Assembly (NCBI GenBank): GCA_003504855.1
Contig: DNZD01000055.1
Span: 1-16,305 of the forward strand
DNA from: Cytophagales bacterium
GTDB taxonomy: Bacteria > Bacteroidota > Bacteroidia > Cytophagales > Cyclobacteriaceae
DNA length: 16,305 bases
Direction of reading: 5' to 3'
In this document: positions 1 through 7,449 of the stretch, piece after piece
How the letters are laid out: each line of letters begins with the position of its first letter
How positions within the stretch are numbered: the stretch's first letter is position 1
The notes under the pieces: generated by a model
What the model was told of the DNA's origin: nothing
The model's database searches: none
What the model saw: only the letters and a program-made list of their open reading frames with translations
Translations under genes and position numbers: made by a program

Positions 1-402
1 ATTGTGGATTGGGGTCGGAGAAAAGCCGCCATGCAGACGGCCTACGCCAACAAGCGCCTTCAGGACTACACGATAGCACAAGACCAGGTAAACTTTGAGC
101 AGGCGATCCTCACCCAGGTGCGACAATTTGAGTTGCTGTATTTACAGCTGGAAATTACCCGCAAGGCGGATGAGGTGGCGTTGAAGAGATATAATGTGGC
201 TCAAAACCGCTATCTGATAGGAAAGATTGATATCACCAACCTCAACATTGCATTGACCGAGAAGGACAATGCCAAGCGTGCGTATATCGGGGCATTGCGT
301 TCTTTCTGGACGGCCTATTACGATTTGCGCCGGCTGACGCTGTATGACTTTGCTGAGAATAAGTACCTATACAATCCGAATACAGTGGATAATCCGGAGT
401 AG
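1..402 (+). CDS. TolC-family outer membrane efflux protein, C-terminal part (partial)
   Basis: This is the 3' end of a gene that begins before the window; the frame is open from base 1 and stops at TAG 400-402. The roughly 130 visible residues match the last third of an outer-membrane efflux protein (OEP domain): a D-W-G-R-R-K turn at the start, typical of the family's hairpin tip, followed by long amphipathic helices rich in Q, A, K and E. The segment reading Y-N-V-A-Q-N-R-Y-L-I-G-K-I-D is the usual RY..G..D repeat, and the chain ends with the S-F-W-T-A-Y-Y-D-L-R-R-L pattern. Known TolC proteins are trimeric channels partnering an RND or ABC pump and a periplasmic adaptor; those genes, if present, lie upstream and outside the window. 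Substrate cannot be inferred. The next gene converges on it 10 bases away. Confidence 0.9.
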   Translation: MVDWGRRKAAMQTAYANKRLQDYTIAQDQVNFEQAILTQVRQFELLYLQLEITRKADEVALKRYNVAQNRYLIGKIDITNLNIALTEKDNAKRAYIGALRSFWTAYYDLRRLTLYDFAENKYLYNPNTVDNPE

Positions 403-412
403 ACTGATCAGA

Positions 413-637
413 TCACCTTGGACCTTGTTCTTTAGCCCGACACATCTCCAGCTGTTCTTTCAAAGTCACAGCTATTTTTTCCTGACGCAGAGCAGCCTCC
501 TCGCTCCGTATAGCGACCTCTTCGTTTTGTTCAGCCATCGTTCTCGCTGCATCAGCATCCGTTTTTTGTATGAAGGCATATGCTGAGGTAATCAGCAGAA
601 GGATTAGCAGAATCCCTGAAAGTAGGTTGAACTTCAT
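413..637 (-). CDS. Small membrane-anchored helical protein (paralogue A of a tandem pair)
   Basis: This encodes 74 residues of unrecognised function, starting at ATG 637. Residues 5-23 are a hydrophobic helix after a single Lys; it could be a membrane anchor or a signal peptide, since A-Y-A at 19-21 is a possible cleavage site. The rest is a charged, Ala/Glu/Gln-rich helix of coiled-coil type with one Cys (residue 66) near the C-terminus. Thirty of the first 39 residues are identical to those of the next gene upstream (699-926), including the core Q-K-T-(D/E)-A-D-A-A-R-x-M-A-E-Q-N-E; the C-terminal halves have diverged. The 61-base gap and shared orientation suggest a tandem duplication and probable co-transcription. 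I do not recognise a named family. The paralogue supports this being a real gene despite its size. Confidence 0.75.
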   Translation of the reverse strand: MKFNLLSGILLILLLITSAYAFIQKTDADAARTMAEQNEEVAIRSEEAALRQEKIAVTLKEQLEMCRAKEQGPR

Positions 638-698
638 GGATATTTTGATTTAAGGGTGTATAACTACTTAACTATTGGTGTGGACTGGAAATCCAGGT

Positions 699-926
699 TC
701 ATTTTTTAGACTCCATACATCTTTGAACCTCTTCCATCGCAATTTGTGCCTGGCGCCTGGCTTCAGCAGCAGCTACATCAGCCTGTGCTTTAAAAACAAG
801 TGCCTTTGCTTCGTTTTGTTCAGCCATTAATCGGGCTGCGTCAGCCTCGGTCTTTTGAAAGAAAGCAAACACCAGACTAATGATGAGGAGAATGATGAGG
901 ATTCCGGATAGTAAGTTAAATTTCAT
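699..926 (-). CDS. Small membrane-anchored helical protein (paralogue B of a tandem pair)
   Basis: This encodes 75 residues, starting at ATG 926 and stopping at TGA. Residues 5-23 are hydrophobic (possible signal-peptide end V-F-A at 19-21). They are followed by the Q-K-T-E-A-D-A-A-R core shared with paralogue A and then an Ala/Glu/Gln/Arg-rich helix (about 40-68) with coiled-coil character. The single Cys (residue 70) sits close to the C-terminus as in paralogue A (residue 66), although the surrounding sequence is otherwise changed. Conservation at the anchor and core, with divergence in the helix, suggests the anchor and the terminal Cys matter, perhaps for assembly or cross-linking in the envelope; that is inference. 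The function is unknown. No clear TAnnTTTG promoter is visible in the 114 bases upstream. Confidence 0.75.
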   Translation of the reverse strand: MKFNLLSGILIILLIISLVFAFFQKTEADAARLMAEQNEAKALVFKAQADVAAAEARRQAQIAMEEVQRCMESKK

Positions 927-1004
927 ATGATTTCAGCTTTGGTTGTGAATAAGTCCTTTGTTAGGAGATAATCTAAATTTCCCAACGTCCGGTCAATTTT
1001 GAAA

Positions 1005-1043
1005 TAGACCTTTAGTAGTAGAGTTCTCCCTGTGCCAGGTCTA
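1005..1043 (-). terminator. Inverted repeat across the purB stop codon (weak terminator candidate)
   Basis: TAGACCT at 1005-1011 and AGGTCTA at 1037-1043 form a perfect 7-base inverted repeat with a 25-base loop. On the minus strand the 5' arm begins at the purB TAG stop itself, and the 3' arm is followed by only three T residues. It could be a weak terminator or an mRNA 3'-end structure. The long loop and short T-tract keep confidence low. Confidence 0.25.
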
Positions 1044-2378
1044 TACCCCTGTATAATTGAACGGTGTAATTTCCTTCAACCGCCTCTTCAACTCCGGCTT
1101 GACCTCCAGGCTTTCAATAAACCATTGAATGTCTTCTTTTCGAATAGTAACATTCTTTCGGGTGAGGTTCTTGAGCGCTTCGTACGGGTTGGGGTATCCT
1201 TCTTTTCGAAGAATAGTTTGAATGGCTTCGGCCACCACCGCCCAGTTTTCCTCCAGGTCGGCGTTGATGGCATCTTTGTTCAGTTCCAGTTTGCCAATTC
1301 CCTTATACATGCTGTGCAAGGCCAGGAAGGTATGTGCTAATGGCACGCCCAGGTTGCGCAACACCGTTGAATCAGTAAGATCGCGCTGCAAACGTGAAAT
1401 GGGCAATTTGGCAGACAGGTGCTCGAAAAGCGCATTGGCTATGCCCAGGTTACCCTCAGCATTCTCAAAGTCAATGGGGTTTACCTTGTGGGGCATCGCC
1501 GAAGATCCTACTTCACCTTCTTTGATGGTTTGCTTGAAGTAATTCATCGAAATGTACTGCCAAACATCCCGGTTGTAGTCGATCAGAATTGTATTGATGC
1601 GCTTGAGGTTGTCCAGTAAGGCTGCGAGATTATCGTAATGTTCGATCTGGGTGGTCGGATAACTCCGGCTCAAACCCAGTTGTTCAATAAACTTTTTGGC
1701 AAATGCGTTCCAGTCGATGGAGGGATATGCTACATGGTGTGCATTGAAGTTGCCGGTGGCTCCGCCAAACTTGGCCGAGTGGGGGATATGCCTGAGTAAC
1801 TCGAGCTGACGGTTCACGCGTTCTACAAATACGGCCATCTCCTTGCCCAACCTGGTAGGCGACGCTGGCTGTCCATGGGTGCGGGCGAGCATCGGAACAT
1901 CACTCCACTGGCTGACCTGCTGTTCCATTTTCTTCATCAGGGTGTGCAGCGCCGGAAGCAGTTCAGCATCCATAAATTCCTTCAGCAACAACGGTGTTGC
2001 CGTGTTGTTGACATCCTGTGAAGTCAGGCCAAAGTGTATAAACTCCTTAAACTCCGAGAGACCAAGCTTATCGAACTTTTCTTTGATCAGGTACTCCACA
2101 GCCTTCACGTCATGACCGGTGGTTTTCTCAATCGTCTTGATTTTTTCCGCACTGGCTTCGTCAAAGTGCGAGTACATTGCCCGCAGGGTGTTGAATTTCT
2201 CATGCGGAAAGTGCTTTAGCTCAGGCAGCACCCCACAGAGGGCGATGAAATATTCCACTTCAACCCGTACGCGGTATTGCATCAGGGCAAACTCGGAGAA
2301 ATAGCGTGCGAGGGGAGCGGTGGTCTGAAAATACCGGCCGTCAATCGGGGAGATGGCCGTGAGCGCGTTGAGAAGCAC
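1041..2378 (-). CDS. purB: Adenylosuccinate lyase
   Basis: This encodes 445 residues of the fumarase/aspartase superfamily. The cytosolic enzyme removes fumarate from SAICAR in IMP synthesis and from adenylosuccinate to give AMP. The N-terminus (L-T-A-I-S-P-I-D-G-R-Y) matches the start of E. coli-type PurB. T-T-G-H-D-V (His89) and A-R-T-H-G-Q (His168) hold active-site residues. The superfamily signature G-S-S-A-M-P-H-K-V-N lies at 291-300 in the flexible loop with the catalytic Ser, followed by P-I-D-F-E-N. Length is close to the family's (E. coli about 456), with a slightly shorter C-terminus. The start is GTG at 2378: an in-frame TAG lies a few codons upstream, no ATG lies between, and the alignment to known N-termini fits. 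It is divergent from the DUF5916 gene across 107 bases. Confidence 0.97.
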   Translation of the reverse strand: MLLNALTAISPIDGRYFQTTAPLARYFSEFALMQYRVRVEVEYFIALCGVLPELKHFPHEKFNTLRAMYSHFDEASAEKIKTIEKTTGHDVKAVEYLIKEKFDKLGLSEFKEFIHFGLTSQDVNNTATPLLLKEFMDAELLPALHTLMKKMEQQVSQWSDVPMLARTHGQPASPTRLGKEMAVFVERVNRQLELLRHIPHSAKFGGATGNFNAHHVAYPSIDWNAFAKKFIEQLGLSRSYPTTQIEHYDNLAALLDNLKRINTILIDYNRDVWQYISMNYFKQTIKEGEVGSSAMPHKVNPIDFENAEGNLGIANALFEHLSAKLPISRLQRDLTDSTVLRNLGVPLAHTFLALHSMYKGIGKLELNKDAINADLEENWAVVAEAIQTILRKEGYPNPYEALKNLTRKNVTIRKEDIQWFIESLEVKPELKRRLKEITPFNYTGV

Positions 2379-2485
2379 AGCAGGTTTATTAAGCCGCTAA
2401 AATAATTCTTTTTAACTAAAGATTAACTTTTACGTTCATTGCCAGATCAGGTCAAAACGATCTGCTATTTGTAGTTTTACCGCTT

Positions 2486-4765
2486 ATGCCATCGCCCCGC
2501 CGTCTTTTTTTTCTGTTGTTGCTCTGCTCCCTATCCGCATACGGTCAGGTGAAGAAGAATGTACCCGGTCAGGAACTTGCCATTCGTAAAGCCACGGGTC
2601 CTATTACCCTGGACGGAAAACTGGATGAACCGGACTGGCAATCTGCCCAGGTGGCCACCAATTTTTGGTTGAACTATCCGGTAGATACGGCTGCGGCTAA
2701 ATTTCAGACCGAAGCCCGATTGACTTTCTCTGAACACGCGCTTTACGTTTCCTTTGTCTGCTACGATGACAATACACCTAACGTAGTTCAGAGCTTACGT
2801 CGGGATTTTGAGTATACAAGCAATGACAACGTTTCACTAATTCTGGGACCTTACAATGACAAGATCAATGGTTTCTTCTTTTCCATTACCCCGGAAGGTG
2901 TGCAGCTGGAAGGAACCATCTCTGGCGGCGGAGCTGATCAGGGTGGATACAGCAGTACCTGGGACAACAAGTGGTACTCCAAAGTTACCAAGTACCATGA
3001 CCGCTGGATTGCGGAATTGGAAATTCCATTCAAGAGCTTTCGCTTCAAGGGGGAGATCGACGAGTGGAACATCACCTTCGAACGTTATGACCTCAAGCGC
3101 AACCAGACCAGCGACTGGATTGCGACCCCGATACAGTTCTTCGGAACATCATTTGCCTATACCGGCCAGTTGAAATGGGTTGACCACCCACCACACCATT
3201 CCACAAACATCTCGTTGATTCCGTATGTTGCGGGGGGATCAACCCGTGACAACGCTACCGATCCTGCCACGAAGACCACCGACCTGCAGGCAGGCTTCGA
3301 CGCCAAAGTAGCCATCACACCATCTCTCAATCTCGATCTCACGGTAAACCCTGACTTTTCGCAGGTGGAGGTAGACCGGCAGGTGATTAACCTGACCCGA
3401 TTCGAGTTTCAGTTTCCAGAGCGACGACAGTTCTTCCTCGAAAACAGCGATTTGTTCGAACGAATGGGATGGCCATCAGCACGACCGTTCTTTTCACGCC
3501 GTATCGGATTGATTCGCGATTCGCTGGGCTTCGTTCATAAAATTCCAATTGCCTATGGCGCAAGGATCAGTGGTTCCTTGTCCAGCAAATGGCGGGTGAG
3601 TGCACTGAACATGCAAACGAAAGAAGCACTACAGTTTGGTCTGCCAGCACAGAACTTCTCCGTCGTGGCCCTGCAGCGTAACTTCTGGAAACAGTCCAAC
3701 GTGCAGTTGTCATTTGTTAATAAACAGTCGCTGGGAATATCTCCAAAGGATTCCACCAAATACTTTCATTCGGACCTCTGGCAGGTGCCCACCTTTGGCA
3801 ACAGCGCAAAGAAAATTTTAAATCCCTACAACCGCGTGGCCACATTAGATATTGAAACCCGCAGTCCTGACAACAGTTGGTATTCAAGCTTGTATTATAG
3901 CCAGTCGTATGATGAGATCAACCGCGACCTGAATGCTACGGGAGGTGGATTTATTCAGCACACCAAACGCAACTATCAGATCTTTGGCGGTCATACCCGT
4001 TTACAGAAGAACTATTATTCAGAAACCGGGTTCGTTCCTAACCATGGCGTATATCCGGGTGTGAACAATACGTTCTTTAGTATATACGGCACATTTTATC
4101 CCAAGTACAGTATCATCGCCAAGATGGGCCCCCAGTTGGATCTCAACATGAACACCATTCCCGGTGGTCGTATTGTTGACAAGAGCGCCAGCCTTGGGTA
4201 TATGATTAACTTCCTCAGCACAGCCACGCTGTTGGTGAATGCAACTACCACCTTTCAGGAGTTGACAAATAGCTTTAATCCAATTGACGAAAAATATACC
4301 CCTTTCATTACCGGCGACCAATATACCTGGAATCGGGTTGCGGTAACGTTTACATCCAACCAACGTAAGACGGTGAAGTACACATTGGGTACCACACGTG
4401 GCGCTTTCTACAACGGAACGTTGACTAACTATAACGGGTCGGTGAATGTGCGGTACCAGCCATACGGAAGTTTTTCAGTCTTGTTTGACTATAACGACCT
4501 GAATCTTCCGGGCAGCTACGGACAGGCCACTCAGTTTGTGTTGAGCCCCCGCATGGACCTGACGCTCACGAACAAAATCTTCTTTACGACGTTTGTACAG
4601 TACAATACGCGTCTCGACAACACGAACCTGAATGCCCGTTTTCAATGGCGATATAAGCCGGCCAGTGACTTCTTCATCGTTTACACGGAGAACTATCTGC
4701 CTGCCACCATGGCCAGCAAAAACCGGGCGCTTGTGTTCAAATTCACCTACTGGCTCAACCTCTGA
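2486..4765 (+). CDS. DUF5916 outer-membrane beta-barrel protein with CBM9-like N-terminal domain
   Basis: This encodes 759 residues. A signal peptide (M-P-S-P-R-R then a Leu-rich core) probably ends at A-Y-G-Q, residues 18-21. Residues about 38-225 look like a carbohydrate-binding family 9-type beta-sandwich, opening with the typical I-T-L-D-G-K-L-D-E-P-D-W. From about 240 the sequence matches DUF5916: the N-P-D-F-S-Q-V-E-V-D segment, then F-P-E-R-R-Q-F-F-L-E-N, then many alternating beta strands. The chain ends F-K-F-T-Y-W-L-N-L, an aromatic C-terminal strand as in BamA-inserted barrels. The likely location is the outer membrane. Ligand and activity are unknown; the family is common in Bacteroidota and sometimes sits with peptidase or glycan genes, but here it stands alone between purB and a reductase. 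The 107-base upstream gap has only near-matches to the Bacteroidota -7 box. Confidence 0.9.
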   Translation: MPSPRRLFFLLLLCSLSAYGQVKKNVPGQELAIRKATGPITLDGKLDEPDWQSAQVATNFWLNYPVDTAAAKFQTEARLTFSEHALYVSFVCYDDNTPNVVQSLRRDFEYTSNDNVSLILGPYNDKINGFFFSITPEGVQLEGTISGGGADQGGYSSTWDNKWYSKVTKYHDRWIAELEIPFKSFRFKGEIDEWNITFERYDLKRNQTSDWIATPIQFFGTSFAYTGQLKWVDHPPHHSTNISLIPYVAGGSTRDNATDPATKTTDLQAGFDAKVAITPSLNLDLTVNPDFSQVEVDRQVINLTRFEFQFPERRQFFLENSDLFERMGWPSARPFFSRRIGLIRDSLGFVHKIPIAYGARISGSLSSKWRVSALNMQTKEALQFGLPAQNFSVVALQRNFWKQSNVQLSFVNKQSLGISPKDSTKYFHSDLWQVPTFGNSAKKILNPYNRVATLDIETRSPDNSWYSSLYYSQSYDEINRDLNATGGGFIQHTKRNYQIFGGHTRLQKNYYSETGFVPNHGVYPGVNNTFFSIYGTFYPKYSIIAKMGPQLDLNMNTIPGGRIVDKSASLGYMINFLSTATLLVNATTTFQELTNSFNPIDEKYTPFITGDQYTWNRVAVTFTSNQRKTVKYTLGTTRGAFYNGTLTNYNGSVNVRYQPYGSFSVLFDYNDLNLPGSYGQATQFVLSPRMDLTLTNKIFFTTFVQYNTRLDNTNLNARFQWRYKPASDFFIVYTENYLPATMASKNRALVFKFTYWLNL

Positions 4766-4769
4766 TGGT

Positions 4770-4801
4770 TTTGGCAGGTCGGCATCGGGCGCGTACCTTT
4801 G
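4770..4801 (+). promoter_or_regulatory. Bacteroidota-type promoter for the reductase gene
   Basis: TTTG at 4770-4773 and TACCTTTG at 4794-4801 are separated by 20 bases. This matches the known Bacteroidota consensus (-33 TTTG, 19-21 base spacer, -7 TAnnTTTG). Transcription should start near 4807-4811, giving a short leader before ATG 4827. The -33 box lies only a few bases after the TGA of the DUF5916 gene, so the reductase has its own promoter rather than depending on read-through. Confidence 0.75.
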
Positions 4802-4826
4802 AACCTGATTCGAACCTGACTGCAAC

Positions 4827-5942
4827 ATGGCCTTTAGTTTCTTTAAGAAGTCCGAAAAAAAGAAAGAAGAACCCCGCTCTGGTGGAGCCCACTACCATGA
4901 ATTGAGGGTGAAACAGATCATTAACGAAACCCGGGACGCCATCCAGGTGGTGTTCGAGCAACCGGCCGACAAGCTAATCAGCTATAAATCGGGTCAATTT
5001 CTAACCCTTATCGCTACCGTGGACGGCGAAGAAGTGCGCCGGGCCTATTCCCTGTGTTCATCACCGTTCGTAGACCCTGACCTCGCCGTAGTTGTAAAGC
5101 GCGTGGATGGCGGCCGGATGAGCAATTGGCTCCCGGAACACCTCAAAGTGGGAGACACAGTAAAGGTGATGGAGCCGATGGGGCATTTTACCACCGAATA
5201 CAATAAAGACAAGAAGCGACACCTCGTGATGTTTTCTGGTGGAAGTGGTATCACGCCGATGATGTCTCTTATCAAAAGCGCACTGACACAAGAACCGGAA
5301 AGCATTGTTTCTTTGATCTACTGCAACCGCAATGTGGAGAGCATTATTTTCCATGAGCAATTGACCCAATGGGAGACCAAATACCAGGGGCGTTTGCACC
5401 TCATTCATATCCTGGATGAGGCACCCATGAATTGGCAGGGTTATTCCGGCCTGCTCACGAAGGAGATGCTGGTGAAACTTTTCGAGCGCATTCCCGATTG
5501 GGGCATTGATCGCACCACCTACCTGATGTGCGGACCGGAAGGGATGATGAAAAATGTGGAGACGTTGTTGCAGGAGCACAAGATACCTGCTGACAAAATT
5601 CACAAAGAGAGCTTCGTCACACCGACACTCAAAGAGAAGAAAGACGAGCCGGCTTCTTCTGAGAAAAAGGCCCGTGAAGTGACCATCCGCTATGATGGCA
5701 ATGAGTATAAGATTGTGGTGCAACCCAATCGCGCTATTCTCGAAACAGCATTGGATGCTGGTATCGACTTGCCATACTCTTGTCAGAGTGGCTTATGTAC
5801 CGCTTGCCGCGGACGCGCCATTTCCGGCAAAGTAAAACTGGACGAAGAAGAAGGTCTCTCACAAAGTGAACGGGCGCAAGGCTACGTCCTCACCTGTGTG
5901 GGCCATCCACTCACCGACGATGTAGTGATTGAGATCGGTTAG
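4827..5942 (+). CDS. Ferredoxin-NADP(H) reductase-type flavoprotein fused to a 2Fe-2S ferredoxin
   Basis: This encodes 371 residues in three domains. After a Lys/Glu-rich leader (1-20) comes a flavin-binding barrel (about 22-127) with R72-A-Y-S at the flavin site. The NAD(P)-binding domain (about 130-262) has G-G-S-G-I-T-P-M (138-145) and C-G-P-E-G-M (235-240). A charged linker (265-284) leads to a plant-type 2Fe-2S domain (285-371) with ligands Cys319, Cys324, Cys327 and Cys357 (CX4CX2C then C). The order matches class IA reductases such as PaaE of the phenylacetyl-CoA epoxidase and Hcr-like reductases. Known members pass electrons from NAD(P)H through flavin and the cluster to an oxygenase. 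No oxygenase or paa gene is nearby, so the partner is unknown. It has its own promoter, and its TAG overlaps the convergent gene's stop. Confidence 0.93.
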   Translation: MAFSFFKKSEKKKEEPRSGGAHYHELRVKQIINETRDAIQVVFEQPADKLISYKSGQFLTLIATVDGEEVRRAYSLCSSPFVDPDLAVVVKRVDGGRMSNWLPEHLKVGDTVKVMEPMGHFTTEYNKDKKRHLVMFSGGSGITPMMSLIKSALTQEPESIVSLIYCNRNVESIIFHEQLTQWETKYQGRLHLIHILDEAPMNWQGYSGLLTKEMLVKLFERIPDWGIDRTTYLMCGPEGMMKNVETLLQEHKIPADKIHKESFVTPTLKEKKDEPASSEKKAREVTIRYDGNEYKIVVQPNRAILETALDAGIDLPYSCQSGLCTACRGRAISGKVKLDEEEGLSQSERAQGYVLTCVGHPLTDDVVIEIG

Positions 5943-7432
5943 TTTTTCCGGGCGAATTCCATTCCATCCAGCGATACCTTGTCTACCTGCCCTGTGGGGC
6001 CGAGGATAAAGGTGGCATTGGCTTTTCCCCATGATTTGTCTTCAAACCAACCGCGGAAGGTGTCGTAGTTCCAATGCTCTGCCGTGAGTTTTACGATGCC
6101 ATTGGCCACCAATACCAGTTGATTGCCCTGCAAGGTCACTTCGACATCGCCATAGAGGGGATCGGAATACTTTCCGGCATAGGCTTGCAACGGCAGTGTC
6201 GGTTTGGTGTTAGCCACACGCTTGCCTTCAAAGTCCTTTAGCATCTTGTCCATCATCGCGGTGCGGTTGCCATACAAGGTGTAGAACTCAGTACTCCAGT
6301 CGCGGGTGCCGCCCAACGCAAAGTGGTCCATAGACTTGTACAGAATGGCATGACGGATTTCGGCGTGGTCCAGGTTGCCCAGTACCATGACGCCAACCCG
6401 TTCCTCTTGTATTTGCCCCGTGATGGCGGTGAGCCCGTTCAGGCTGCCGGTATGGAAATTCAATTTTCTGCCTTGATAGTCCTGCTGAAACCATCCCAGG
6501 CCATATGTTTTCCAATGGGGTTTGGTGAGTTGCTGGGTGGGATAGAATTCACTGTCGGTCACGATGGTTTGTGGCTTGAACATCTCGGTCCAGGTATTTT
6601 TCTTCAGCAACCGGCCACCGGGATATTTGCTGCTGTCCAGCATGCACAACACCCATTTGCTCATATCGTCAATCGAAGACCAGACGGATCCGGCTGAGTT
6701 GACTTCATCATCCTTGGTGTAGGGAACGGTAACGATCTTACCCTCCACGCGGTTGTGGGGTTTGGTCTGGTTGTCGTCTTTGATAAACCGGCGCATGGGA
6801 GCAGTGCGTGTCATAGCCAGCGGCGTAAAGATGCGCTGCTGAATGAATGACTCCCAGGGCATGCCACTTACCCGCTTGATAACTTCACCGGCAGCGATGT
6901 AAAAAATATTCTGATATATAAATCCGGAGCGGAAGGAATAGCTTGGCTTTACATCCTTCATCTTTTTGAAAATCTCTGCGACCGGAATGTCCATGATGGT
7001 CCATACAAAGTCTGCGTTGCCGACGCCACTGTTGTGCAGGAATAAATCGCGGATACGAAGCTCACGGGTGACATAAGGATCGTACAACTGGTACTCCGGA
7101 AGATATTTGATCACTGGCTCGTCCCAGGAAATTTTCCCTTCATCCACCAGTATGCCCATGCAAACTGCGGTCATGGCCTTAGTGGTGGAACCGATTGAAA
7201 ACAAGGTTTGTGTGTCTACGGGATTGTTCTGCCCGATTTCTTTGGTGCCATAGCCTTTGGAGAATATCACCTTGCCGTCCTTGACAACAGCAACCGCCAT
7301 GCCTGGCACTTCCCATTTGGTGCGACCAGCCTCAACGTATTGGTCAAACTCTTTTATTTTTTGCTCCAGGGAGGTTTTTTTCTGAGCGAAAACCAGTGAC
7401 GGCAGGAGGATGGCGAGCAGAATGAAGCGCAT
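5939..7432 (-). CDS. Serine hydrolase of the class C beta-lactamase family with C-terminal DUF3471-like domain
   Basis: This encodes 497 residues. A signal peptide covers residues 1-16 (cleavage near V-F-A-Q), so it acts in the periplasm or envelope. The penicillin-binding-protein fold shows all three active-site elements: S82-T-T-K85, Y173-Q-N175 and H327-T-G329 in place of KTG. The H-T-G form is usual for esterase/peptidase-like members such as EstB and D-aminopeptidase relatives, so antibiotic hydrolysis should not be assumed. About 405-497 looks like the beta-rich DUF3471-type domain often appended to these enzymes (opens L-Q-A-Y-A-G-K-Y). It starts at ATG 7432, 17 bases after the CDF transporter gene, as the last gene of a four-gene operon. 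Its TAA and the reductase's TAG overlap tail-to-tail, so any terminators lie inside the opposing genes. The substrate is unknown. Confidence 0.92.
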   Translation of the reverse strand: MRFILLAILLPSLVFAQKKTSLEQKIKEFDQYVEAGRTKWEVPGMAVAVVKDGKVIFSKGYGTKEIGQNNPVDTQTLFSIGSTTKAMTAVCMGILVDEGKISWDEPVIKYLPEYQLYDPYVTRELRIRDLFLHNSGVGNADFVWTIMDIPVAEIFKKMKDVKPSYSFRSGFIYQNIFYIAAGEVIKRVSGMPWESFIQQRIFTPLAMTRTAPMRRFIKDDNQTKPHNRVEGKIVTVPYTKDDEVNSAGSVWSSIDDMSKWVLCMLDSSKYPGGRLLKKNTWTEMFKPQTIVTDSEFYPTQQLTKPHWKTYGLGWFQQDYQGRKLNFHTGSLNGLTAITGQIQEERVGVMVLGNLDHAEIRHAILYKSMDHFALGGTRDWSTEFYTLYGNRTAMMDKMLKDFEGKRVANTKPTLPLQAYAGKYSDPLYGDVEVTLQGNQLVLVANGIVKLTAEHWNYDTFRGWFEDKSWGKANATFILGPTGQVDKVSLDGMEFARKN

Positions 7433-7449
7433 AGGGTTTTGAATTTAGG

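Noticed and set aside
404..411. CTGATCAG palindrome between the TolC-like and small-protein gene ends
   Set aside because: An 8-base palindrome with no loop or T-tract is expected by chance and cannot form a terminator hairpin.
685..696. CTGGAAATCCAG inverted repeat between the two small paralogous genes
   Set aside because: Only a 4-base stem with a 4-base loop and no following T-tract on the transcribed strand, so it is not supported as a terminator.
5061..5723. 220-residue minus-strand reading frame opposite the reductase
   Set aside because: It lies wholly within a gene whose cofactor motifs are all clear; the shadow translation has no domain or membrane pattern.
5939..7432. Reading the serine hydrolase as an antibiotic-resistance beta-lactamase
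   Set aside because: The H-T-G motif and added C-terminal domain fit the broad esterase/peptidase-like group; nothing in the sequence shows beta-lactam hydrolysis.
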